DNA of 64,000 nucleotides from Topomyia yanbarensis (Eukaryota > Arthropoda > Insecta > Diptera > Culicidae). The notes under the pieces were generated by a model, which did no database searches, was not told the origin of the DNA, and saw nothing but the letters and a program-made list of their open reading frames with translations. Position numbers and translations under genes: made by a program. The stretch is taken from NCBI RefSeq assembly GCF_030247195.1, contig NC_080672.1, positions 87,627,113 to 87,691,112 on the forward strand. Direction: 5' to 3'. This document shows positions 47,730 through 58,393 of this stretch, piece after piece (the first letter of the stretch is position 1; every line of letters starts with the position of its first letter).

Positions 47730-49088
47730 AGACTGCCCAGAAAAATAATGAATTTTTGGAAACTCAATTGGCCTACCCCTTATTCGATTACTAGTCCCAC
47801 CAGGAGTACTTGCTCCAAATTTGAAGCAAATCGGACAAGTCTAGCTACCGGATCAACGTGCCTGAAGTTTGTATGGGATTTTTCGACAATTTACATGGAG
47901 AAAACCCACTAACTCGTATTTTTGCCGCTAGATGCCCCTGTATGCATCGTATTATCACTGTAAGTGAAAATAAGAAAGATAATTTAATTGTCTACAACTT
48001 TGTCGAAGATTGCTTGTCAATCCGGCTTTGTTAAAAGAAGTTATTAAACTTTTAACGAAGTGATGTCTGAGTCAGTTTTTCATGGGGCCTAGCAGTGCAA
48101 GGTTGTGTATCAGTACACGATTTCCACGAACTATACATTTTGTGAAATAACCGTTAGATTAAGCTCAATAGTATGTTCAGAAGAATTGTAGTAGGGAGTG
48201 GGCGTAGCGTATTGGTAAATCAATTGCCTTGTACGCAGCGCACCTGGGTTCGAGTCCCGACCCCGCACATAGGGTTAGAAATTTTTCCTAAGAGATTTTT
48301 CTAACCCGAAGAGGCGAATGACCTTAAGGTTAAAACCTCTATAATTGAAATAAAAAAAAAAAAAAAAAAAAAGAATTGTAGTAAATAATACGAGTCATGT
48401 TTTAGTTGAAAATTTTTAGTTCCAACTGTGACCGCATAGAGGGCGCCAGTACTAACTTTTCATAGAAGAGAAATAGAATATCGAAATGTTCGGAAGAATT
48501 ATTGAAAAATGCCTGCTCTACAACTTTGTAGAAGACACCTAATATCTATCTATTTCTGTTGAAAAGTTAGTGTTGGCGCTCTCTATGCGGTACAATGTGG
48601 AACTAAAATTTTCTAACCAAAACATGACTCGTATTATATACAACAACTCTTCTGTACATAGTATCGAGCTAAATCAAACGGTTATTTCACAAAAATGTTT
48701 AGTTCGTGGGAATCGAGTACTGATACACAACCATGCACTGCTAGGCCCCATGGAAAACTGACTCAGACATCACTTCGTTAAAAGTTTAATAACTTCTTTT
48801 AACAAAGCCGGATTGACAAGCAATCTTCGACAAAGTTGTAGCCAATTAAATTATCTTTCCTATTTTCACTTACAGTGATAATACGATGCATGCAGTGCCA
48901 CCTAACGGAAAAAGGCGAGTTAGTAGGTTTTCTCCATATAAATTGTCAAAAAATCCCATGCAAACTTCAGGAACGTTGGTCCGGTAGCTAGACTTGTCCG
49001 ATTTGTTTCAAATTTGGAACAAGTACTCCTGGTGGGACTAGGAATCGACTCAGGGATGGGCCGATGGTGGTCATTTTTTTCCTGTCAC
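47730..49088. mobile_element. Foldback element, arms ~500 bp, with SINE in left arm
   Basis: TCTAATGATCAAT flanks it on both sides (47717-47729 and 49089-49101). The left arm from AGTCCCACCAGGAGTACTTG (47793) pairs with CAAGTACTCCTGGTGGGACT (49020-49039), and the match runs inward through CCTAGCAGTG/CACTGCTAGG to a centre near 48510. No coding frame. A third, diverged direct arm copy is at 49262-49610. A SINE enlarges only the left arm. Confidence 0.88.
48194..48370 (+). mobile_element. tRNA-derived SINE with 13-bp target duplication
   Basis: Pol III box A TAGCGTATTGG (48205-48215) and box B GGTTCGAGTCC (48247-48257) form a tRNA-like head, followed by a TTAGAAATTTTTCC...GAGGCGAATGACC body and a long poly(A) from 48352. 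AAGAATTGTAGTA flanks both ends (48181-48193 and 48371-48383). The insertion was made by LINE-type machinery. The matching site in the other palindrome arm (near 48640) has no insertion. Confidence 0.95.
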
Positions 49089-49186
49089 TCTAATGATCAA
49101 TTTTGAGTGTACTGCTCAGAGGTTAGAACTGTTAGACCTATGGACCTATGGTTCCCGGACCTAGGGTAAGGACTACCAGACATGAC

Positions 49187-49260
49187 CTATTCATGATCGC
49201 GTGGGGAAGCGCGTTTGTATAATCGCACTTGAGACCGCGTTTATCAATTTTAGGTTAGAA
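49187..49260 (+). repeat. Dispersed block repeat, first half
   Basis: TCATGATCGCGTGGGGAAGC, GCGTTTGTATAATCGC and TTGAGACCGCGTTTATCA match the family start; an arm copy of the 47.7-kb foldback follows. Confidence 0.65.
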
Positions 49261-49261
49261 T

Positions 49262-49610
49262 GCCAAGAAAAAATAAAGTCCATCGGGTCAAATTCTAATC
49301 CCATCAGGACTGTCCAGCTACCGGACCGTGTTGTAAACTTGTACGGGATTTTTTGACAATTTACATGGAGGAAGCCCACTAAAATACATTTTCACCGCTA
49401 TGTGGTACTGTATGCAACTTATAAGTTTATAAGGTTTATAAGTACAACTAAAAATACGAAAGATAATTTTATTGGCTACAACTTTCTTGAAGACTGGAAA
49501 TCAATCCAGCTTCCTTGGGAGAAGTTGTTGAACTTTAATGAAGTGATGGCAGTTTTGCATAGGGCATCATGGGCCGATTGAATTTTTAATTTTTTTTCTG
49601 ATTTTTGGCA
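49262..49610 (+). mobile_element. Single diverged copy of the 47.7-kb foldback arm
   Basis: CCATCAGGACTG, GGATTTTTTGACAATTTACA, TGGAGGAAGCCCACTA and GAAGTGATGGCAG follow the left-arm order. Its ends (TGCCAAGAAAAAAT and the inverse of TTTTTGGCA) resemble the outer ends of the 47.7-kb element. Confidence 0.7.
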
Positions 49611-49639
49611 GTCTATTGTAGGTGTTAAAACCTTCACTT

Positions 49640-49870
49640 GAGTACAAGAGTGTTTTTATGTTTGCCAGATCATGAGCGTAATTTTGCGTTTTTTTGATAG
49701 CAGTTGCATGTTCGAGTTAGTGACCATTATCACTGCATTATCGCGCATAACTCGAGCGTTGGTATGTTAACTGGTTTGATCACGTAGGCGTGTATGTAAC
49801 TTCGCGTGTAAAAAATCGTTTGGATACCAGTGTAACCGCCTATATTTTCGAGTTGATTGTTCACGCGAGC
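49640..49870 (+). repeat. Dispersed block repeat, second half
   Basis: ATGTTTGCCAGATCATGAGC, TTATCGCGCATAACTCGAGC, ATGTTAACTGGTTTGATCAC and GTATGTAACTTCGCG follow the family order after the arm copy, so this locus is again a block repeat split by a foldback sequence. Confidence 0.65.
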
Positions 49871-50129
49871 CGCGAATTTGAGTGTACGGTTAAGATCTAG
49901 AAGGGAGTGAGTTCCCCCATATTTCTGGATTATTGGCGCCCTGAGACTTCTAGTTTATATGAGTTTGTTTTCGTTGAGATCAAGATTGAAGGCATGACTT
50001 ACAAGCTAGATTCTTATCGGATAGCGAAATAACATTCTATCGGGCGTGGCTATGAAAGCTTGCCATGCTTAATCTGTATACCTAATGCTATCATGGTAGT
50101 GTTGGTATTTCCTTAGGTCAAAGGGAGGG

Positions 50130-51240
50130 GGCTAAGTTTTAGTTTTTCTGTCGTGCGCTATACAATCATTTTGCGCATGCGTGCATTACTTTCTCTCCGT
50201 CGGCTTTGGGACTTTGAGCATGAGTTACCGCGAGTTACCGTGTCTTTGACTATGTCATTGTCATTGTCACTTGTTGAATGTGGGTATTTTGTAATTTGAG
50301 CCGTTTCTGTTTATTATCATTAGTTGCGGAATACGCTTTAGATTTGTATGTCAATGCTGTGTCGGACTGGCTGTTCTGATGCGGAAGGCAAGTGTTTAAG
50401 GCACTGGAGTCAGTCTTCCCGTATGAACATCGTACACAGTGTTCGCTCTGGATCTGTGCTCATATTAAACCCACACTTCCTGTACGAACTCAAACGCGCT
50501 GTTTCGTACCAAAACACGTACACATGTTCGTCTGCACAACCGAACCCCATGTACGTACATGGTGTGCGTACACACAGGTTCGTGGGACCAGCTTTCTCTT
50601 TCTCACTCTCATCATAACTAGCGTTGTCTCTTTCTATCTTGTGCGAATCGTTCTCGTGTACGCACCCGGTGTACGTACACGGATGTTTGAACTAAAGTTT
50701 CTACATCGTCCGCCTGTTCGAGGAGAACCTGTACATCGAGACGAAGCATGTTTGAGGTTGCACGCGTGCACAAAATTTTATACACAGGTACAAACTTGTC
50801 GTTGTTCATGGGAAGTCGGACTGGAGTTTAATTGTTTTTGACTTGAGGAGTTAAGAATGTGGGTCTTGTTTTGAGGGTATGTAGGTCGCTGTTTAAGATT
50901 TGTATTAGCTGTGAGAAACATGGGCTCTTGGTGATGTTTGGGATTGAACTTGTTGTCGTTTATGAAGTAGGTTTTTGTGTCGTTAAAAGCTATGCGTTAA
51001 GAATGGAATGCATGGTCTAAGGGTTTGGTTTATGTTATCGTTGTCGGGAATTCTTGTGTGGTATGCTTTTGTCATGTTCGATCTGAGTTTTTTTTTTGGA
51101 TCGTGGGAAGCTATATGTTTGGGATGGGATGTAACGGCGTAGGTTTGGGATTGCGTATAATGTCATTTGCTCAATTAGTATTATTGTTTGGGGCATGGTA
51201 TAGTACAGGTGTAGTACCCTAGTATTTGGCTCGAGAGGCT
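50130..51240 (+). other. G+T-rich, strand-asymmetric segment with GTAC palindromes
   Basis: From about 50850 to 51220 the plus strand is strikingly rich in G and T and poor in C. Upstream, CCATGTACGTACATGG (50548-50563) is a perfect palindrome, and GTGTACGTACAC lies at 50670-50681. Short plus-strand frames (50392-50841 and others) follow from the skew. No family was recognised. Confidence 0.5.
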
Positions 51241-51683
51241 GAATTGGCCAAATGTCTTCAGGAGAAAATTATGTGTAAGAAACGCTTCTGGTATTTGCCG
51301 ATCTTCTTGGTCCTTACAAACCTAGGAAGCTTCGAAAACTTCGAACTGTGGAAGATGCTGCAGCCAAGCTGGGCGCATTACATTGAATTTGTTTCGGCTG
51401 AAGGGACCTGATCTTGTTACGCCACTTCCCGGTATCTTACAACGATTCCGCGAAGGACCAGTAACCCAACAATTTGCAAAAAAAACTCCCTTTCGAGTCT
51501 GATTCGTAGTTACTTCAATATTCAATATTTATTTATTTATCATCTTACCGTGTTGGTCTTTGTGAAATATTATGCATTAAGTATTAAGCTGGAGACCAAT
51601 TTAAGTGAAACCTTATGTAAATTCTTCTTAAATTGGCGTAAGCACCCAACATCTTCTTGATTCGATAAACAAAATAATAGAGT
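51241..51683. other. Spacer, possibly LINE tail near its end
   Basis: No clear gene. The minus-strand reading just left of the satellite (LGAYANLRRIYIRFHL) faintly resembles the C-terminus of Jockey-type ORF2 and may continue the relic at 52.5 kb, but this is weak. Confidence 0.3.
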
Positions 51684-52491
51684 ACAATACAATCCAATCC
51701 AATCCACTCCACTCCAATCCAATTAAATCCAATCCAATCCAATCCAATCCACTCCAATCCAATCCAATCCAATCCAATCCAATCCAATCCAACCCAATCC
51801 AATCCACTCCAATCCACTCCAATCCAATCCAATCCAATCCAATCCAATCCAATCCAATCCAATCCAATCCAATCCAATCCACTCCACTCCAATCCACTCC
51901 ACTCCAATCCAATCCAATCCAATCCAATCCAATCCAATCCAATCCAATCCAATACAATCCAATCCAATCCAATCCAATCCAATCCAATCCAATCCAATCC
52001 AATCCAATCCAATCCAATCCAATCCAATCCAATCCAATCCAATCCAATCCAATCCAATCCAATCCAATCCAATCCAATCCAATCCAATCCAATCCAATCC
52101 AATCCAATCCAATCCAATCCAATCCAATCCAATCCAATCCAATCCAATCCAATCCAATCCAATCCAATCCAATCCAATCCAATCCAATCCAATCCAATCC
52201 AATCCAATCCAATCCAATCCAATCCAATCCAATCCAATCCAATCCAATCCAATCCAATCCAATCCAATCCAATCCAATCCAATCCAATCCAATCCAATCC
52301 AATCCAATCCAATCCAATCCAATCCAATCCAATCCAATCCAATCCAATCCAATCCAATCCAATCCAATCCAATCCAATCCAATCCAATCCAATCCAATCC
52401 AATCCAATCCAATCCAATCCAATCCAATCCAATCCAATCCAATACAATCCAATCCAATCCAATCCAATACAATACAATACAATACAATACA
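51684..52491 (+). repeat. (AATCC)n pentamer satellite, ~160 units
   Basis: Nearly pure AATCC with ACTCC variants grouped at the left (51700-51905) and AATAC variants at the right edge (52464-52490). A pentamer read in codons gives the endless WIGLD frames on the minus strand; these are not proteins. It is not a rotation of the insect telomere repeat TTAGG. Confidence 0.97.
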
Positions 52492-52495
52492 GTAC

Positions 52496-53640
52496 GAAAA
52501 CAGCTTGGGCTACTCTTCTTTTCACTTCCAGCATATACAGACCTCATAATCTGCGGCGGTCTTCGTATGGCAGAAAATTCATATCGTCTTGGCTCCGAAA
52601 GTATTTCAGTGCATAACGAACGAATTTCATTTGTATTGCTTCAATCCTGGCTATCAATGTTGATTGATACGGATTCTAGGATTGACCGCATCAATATGCA
52701 GTATAGTGAGCGGAGTCGTTAAATTCTTTGGGTATTTTGAACATTAATCCCATCTGGCGGTTTGCCTTGTTGATGATATAGTCAGAATAAGGTCGAAACG
52801 TGAGTGACAAGTCCAAAGTGATTCCAAGGTTGCGCACTTGTAGAACACTCTCAAGGTTGTGATCTTCAATGCAGTTGGCATATGAAATTGACTGATGCTT
52901 GCGCTGATTCGATATTACACTGCATTTACTAGTACTGGTCGTTAGCAACCCTAATAAACATAAACTATACACATACCTTAACCCATATGGTAAAACAATT
53001 CCATGTCTAGTTTGGATGATATCCTGAACACGTCGTTAAGCGATTTAACCAGATTTGTATTAAGGAAGTTTAAGCAACACCATCGAATCTGCCCAAAAGC
53101 TGTTTTAAAGCAAAGCAATCTCAGATGCACTTAACCACCATGCATGATTTTATATCATCAGCGAAAAATAGTCGACACCCATGTGGTAATATTATAGCTC
53201 GAACATTAATAAATAGTGTGAACAAGAGTGGACCCAAATTACTTCCTTGTGGAACATCCGATTTGTTTAAAAACAGGGCGGAAAATACGAATTCAATTTT
53301 CACTATAAGCTGAAGATCACTCAGATACGATTCGACCCAAAGAACTTCAATATTTCCCAAAATATTCCGCGGTCAACTTTGCCGTCCATAAGCAGAAGAA
53401 GACAATTGAACGAAGCTCATAGATTTTGATCTTTTTGGGATGAATACATGTTGGTTAGGGTAAACGTAACTTTAACTAGATGCAAAGAGTACTGTGCAAC
53501 AAGCACACAACGACGTAATTCCTCGGTAATTTCCTTTTATAAACACAGGAAACACAATTGACCTTTTTCCACTGAGAAGGATTATTTACCAGGGATTTAA
53601 TTTTTGATATAAAGAACTATGCAAATGGCGATTTCCTCAG
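52496..53640 (-). pseudogene. Jockey-type LINE reverse transcriptase relic
   Basis: Going along the minus strand: PSQWKKVNCV and NYRGITSLCA-like (RT palm start), DQHVFIPKRS-like, VESYLSDLQLIVKI, DVPQGSNLGPLLFTLFIN (the PQGSxLGPLLF box), LFFADDIK (catalytic FADD), CSVISNQRKHQSISYA, LQVRNLGITLDLSLTF, NKANRQMGLMFK and DRRRL-stop-GLYMLEVKRRVAQAVF. The order is complete for an RT but needs several frame changes and contains stops. At 52496 the reading passes directly into the pentamer satellite. Confidence 0.85.
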
Positions 53641-56600
53641 AATTAGTGGGATTGTGCTCTTGAAAATATACAGAACTACTCAAAATGCAGATAGTTTAAA
53701 AAATATGTGCCGGAAGTCACATGGTTCCAATTTGATTAAACGATGCAGTTTGAAACAAATCTCAAAATAAATGAACCCGACTGCGGCGTTTCTCACGCCA
53801 AAAAAAAACAACATTGTTGTAGCCTCGAGAAACTGATCTCACCAGAACTGCTCGAATCAGCAAATTATCAACGATTTCCTTTGACCAATTACGCCACCAA
53901 AGCATAAAAAACTGCCAACTGACACAGGCAAAAGCCGTTTACGAATTTTCGTTGAAATGATAAGAATCTTTCCCAAACGGCAACTCGACCACCTTTTCGG
54001 GAGGATAGTCACGTGAGTGTAGTCCGGAATAATTCCCGAAAATGACCAGGAATAAAGATTTCACAAAAATATTTCCCTCAACCACAGACATTCTGACTGA
54101 GCCGTTGAAAATCTCGGACCAACAACGGGCTGTGTCCGGCAGGAAGGACCATAAGAATAAGAAGATTAATTGCGCTTTAATGATGGAAGGGCGATGATGG
54201 CTGGCGATTCTTTCCGCGCTCCACCTGTACCTCTACCGTGAGGTGAACCACGGCTCATAATCGCATTTTACGCCGATAGCAGCTACACGTAGCGACATGC
54301 ACTTCTCGTGCATCGGGGCTCAACCGCTCTTAGATATGGGTGTAATTCCCACGACTCATCGGGGTATTTCGCCACAATCCGAAAGGCGGGGTAATTATAT
54401 CGTCCCGTATAGAAATATGCCATAATTGGTGTTGCGTTTTATTTTTTTTTTGTTTTCGTCTAACCAAAGCTTGGCTCATCAACCGAAGAAAGCCGGTCCG
54501 CGGTGTTTCGAGGGAGGACGGAAAATCCGCAGGATTACATTTTTCGCCTTCATGCGCGGAACGGGGTTAAAAAAATTCGTTACAGGAAACTCTAGCCGCG
54601 CGAAGAAATCCAAACGAAAAATTGCACATTATTTTTTTTTGGGAAGTGCACAATGGTTCAGGTTTTCACGGTTTTCATTGCTGAAAATGTTGCAGGAATA
54701 TTCCAGCGCAGCGTTGTTACCACATTAGGCGAATAATCCGGGCGCGATGCACTTTTTTCCTTTCCTTTTTTTTTTCGACGTTTTTGGACTCGGTTTGTGT
54801 ACGAATTAAAATTCCATAAATATACTTACTTTTTTCTACCGCGTCACGTTTTCCGCCTCTTTGTCTGTTCGTGAGACGAAGACGATGTTTTGTTTGCGTT
54901 ATGCGCTTCGAAACGGTAGCTTGAATTTCCGGATGCGCCGAACGGTTTTTCCGAATTTTCAGTTTCGACTGTTAATCGGTTAATGAGCGCGCGTGGCGAG
55001 ACTGGGTCGTTGAGCGGGTTGCTTCACAACTGGCAATTTGGAGCTGTGCTGCTTGGTTAGGTATGTGTTCCGTGATAAACTGTAATTGGTAAACAAACAA
55101 AAAATAATTCAAACGAACCCAAAGTAATCGACGTTAACATCTGTGTTGCGGGAGCTTCCGTCTAATGCTGCTGTAAGTTCGATATTCTTTCTTCGTCACC
55201 GGATTCCAATCCATCTAGAATGATCTAATTGCATCAGCCTGACTGACGTAAATTGATCGCACCGACATGAATGGCTTTAAAGCGAACACAAAATGCAGCA
55301 AAGCATACATCCTGTACCGACCATGTGCGAAGTCTCACACATATTCTAAGTAGGTGAAAAACAGCTAGATCATCGGCAGCGAAGACCCTTCCCGGGCGGC
55401 TTTGACTAGATAGATTGTGTTGACCTTTTTTTTTACTTTTTTGTTGTTGTTATGGCCCCACCCAAGACGTCACTGCTGCTGCCTTCCGGAGGTCAAACAA
55501 CCCAGCAAGGGTCCGAGCGAGCAGATTGCGGGACGACTAGATGAATGAGGTTTTTGCCCGCAACGCAACCGAGCCCCAGCAAACAAAGTTCCGGCAGAAA
55601 TTTTTCGCGCAATTGTTAGGAGCTGTTCGGGGTCTCGGCAGATCAGATTTATAGCTTGCGATGTTCCCACCCGTTAACGTTGCTATGCGAGGTTGCTCCG
55701 GTCTTATCTGGCATTTCCATTAATTGTTCCAGCGCAGATAGCTACGTTAAACTATCTGTAGCATGCAATGTTATTCGTTTTTCACGCGGCCCAACTATAG
55801 GAAGGAAAAAAAAGACAACTACGCGGTATCTCTGTGAACGTTTGCGATTCATTTACTGAAACGTTTATCTCGACTTCCGAGGCTAATTCTACATCAGCTA
55901 TATAGACTCAACTTTGTTTCCCGAAAGAATGAATTTCCGGCTGACCGGCTGTCGTTCGACTGGGCAGGGACGAAAGGCCCATGCTTACCATGCTTATTAC
56001 GCTTATAGCACTTGTCCTACTCTCAGAAGCCATTTAAAGTTAATCGGCCACCCATCTGGCGTCACTTCGTTTCCACTTAGCTCCGACCAGCTTGTGTATT
56101 ATGCAAAAGTCGAAATTTGAATTATAATACCTACCTACCTACCTACCATCGCACAAAACCTGGCAACATGCTGCTACCGGCCACTGACTGCTTGGTTGAA
56201 GAAATCAGCTGTGGTCCCCTCAATTTAGCTCCCTAGCATAATTTGCTTCGTTTCTCATTACACCCTACACACCGCATAATATACTAATAGCCCCCCGGGC
56301 TCGTGTTGGTAGATGCGATGGTAGAGCTTAATTCGACTTTAGAAGAGGGCCCTTGACCGAAAAGCCTATTCGCAATTATGCGCACAATCAAATCCATTGC
56401 TCGTGGTTGAAGGGAGACGTGACCTTTCCACCGCTACTGGTCCCGGAGTGGGAGTGGGTTTCTACGGAAAAATAAAACAACAAGTTTACACTGAGCGCGC
56501 TTTCCCGTGTTACGGCACGGAACCACCACACCATACCAATGTACCCCGTCGCGAAATGAGCCTTGTTCTGCTCGATACATCATCCTGCCAGGCTGTGTTG

Positions 56601-57554
56601 CACGTGTCGCCAGTTGTAGATTTAGCTGTACGGGAACCTTTGCCTTTAACCCTGGAGAAAAAATTGTGCAGTGTCAGCTGGGTTGGCTTGGGGAAACCTT
56701 AGCGGGACCGAGTGCTACGGCAAGACAGTTGATGTAGGGCGCACTTTTTCTTGGTTCTTGCGGTGAACTAATTCTAGCTTACCTATCTAGTCTGATAAAT
56801 ATTGGTGCCAGTTTGGAAATATACCTACATATGCGCCGGTACATAACTGTTTTTCTGCCTTTCAAGATATTCTGGTCAAACGGAATTGGAACCCGTTACA
56901 TCAGAACAAGTTATTTGCACACTAGTTACGTAATGTTTTGGAGTCTCTTCTGGAGACAAAATAGAAACAAAGGATGACAGTATTAAATTTTGGTTACAAA
57001 AAAATAGATTAAATGTGTTTGTAAAAGGTCAAGTAGTAAAAAGAGAAGGAAAATTTCCAGAAAAGAATGGGTCGGTAATGTCAGATACATAACCGCAATA
57101 AAGTAGAATACAAATAAGTTTTTTCCTTCTAAATATGTGCCGTAAATTATCATCGGAAGCTCCAAGTAAATCGCTTGGGATGATTTTTTTAAAGTTGGTA
57201 AATAACAATCTCAATCGCTATTTATAAAATTCCAAAAAAAAAAATACCATCGCTTCAGTATTCTGGAATATGCAAGGATTTTAAAATAATGAATATTTGC
57301 TCCAGGGCGACATTTGCAAGGGCTGTACTTAAAATCTTCAACTAACTCCGCATTTAAGTAAGCACAAGCCAACTTGAGTCCGCCTGTGCTTTAGAAATAC
57401 CTACACAAGCATGTAATCAGATGCCTTAGTGATAAAACCTCATCACGTATATCTGAAATATGAAACGTGTGCGCCAACATATTCAACAGCGTCTAACCTG
57501 CTGTGTTTAACATCCTACAGAACAGAGAGTATGGAACGTCGTGGTTAAACCGAC
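53641..57554. other. Single-copy block, no gene recognised
   Basis: GC-richer sequence from about 53.8 to 56.8 kb with T-rich runs (54430, 54765, 55425) and (ACCT)n at 56129-56147. Frames on both strands are short, overlapping and domain-free. It may be regulatory or intronic DNA. Confidence 0.45.
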
Positions 57555-58393
57555 GCACAGTGATCACCTTCCATACAAAAATCGGACAAAACCTCAAAAG
57601 TGGCCCGAATTGGATGAAAATTTCACATTGGGATAATTTTGTGGCGCTGAATTCATATTTGATGTTATTTAAAAAAAAAATTACCTCAAAATTTTAGCAC
57701 TTAGTGTGGTTTGAAAATTCAACATTTACGAATATAAAGTGCACTATATCTGAAAATTCATTTCCAAAAAATCTGGTGTGGTGAATGTTTATCAGAATGC
57801 ACATTTTTTCAGATGCTGATTATGCTGAGAGACATTTATGAATTATATTACGAACCCTGGGTAGTTAAACACTATCATGCGTCTCCTTCAGACATATAAT
57901 GAAAAATCACAGAAAGGGGCAAAACAAGACATTCATTTTCGGAAAGTACACTAATTTTCAAGCGTCACTAATTATAGGTGATTTTTCTGAACTGTTTCAA
58001 AAAAAGTACAGCCACTACTAACATTATAATTGTAATTTGATACACAATTTATTACTTTTTCTTGATGTCTGTGCGAAAAGAAAGGCTTGTATCGACTAAA
58101 TTGAAGGGCAAGTTTAAGTCTAGCGAATAACCTTTTAAATTAAACTAGTTCGACGCTAATCGGAATCCTAACTAAAAAGATATATTCATTTGAATAACAT
58201 AGGTTTGAATACAGTTTTTTTCAGAATTGGTCATCTATTTCATATTCGAAGTTCTGTAAAAAATCCATCTTTCGTCTTCAAGATTTAATATTTTGAGAAG
58301 ACCTGTTTACACACAGATAAAAATGTTAAATCGGGAAAAATCCAAAATAAATTTTTGAGGTTTTGTCCGGCTAGACGACACTGTGCGACGTTG
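57555..58393. repeat. Possible foldback element with GCACAGTG ends
   Basis: GCACAGTGATC at 57558 and its inverse CACTGTGC at 58379-58386 bound the segment, and CGGACAAAACCTCAAAA (57586-57602) is inverted at 58355-58371. The interior arms are only weakly alignable. The termini recall those of the 44.5-kb foldback, so a shared family is possible. Confidence 0.5.

Noticed and set aside
51684..52491. Pentamer array considered as telomeric repeat
   Set aside because: AATCC/GGATT is not a rotation of TTAGG or its complement, and the array is interstitial.
51584..52547. Three minus-strand frames of 274-316 codons made of WIGLD repeats
   Set aside because: They are the three readings of a pentamer satellite without stop codons; all three frames are open at once, which no gene explains.
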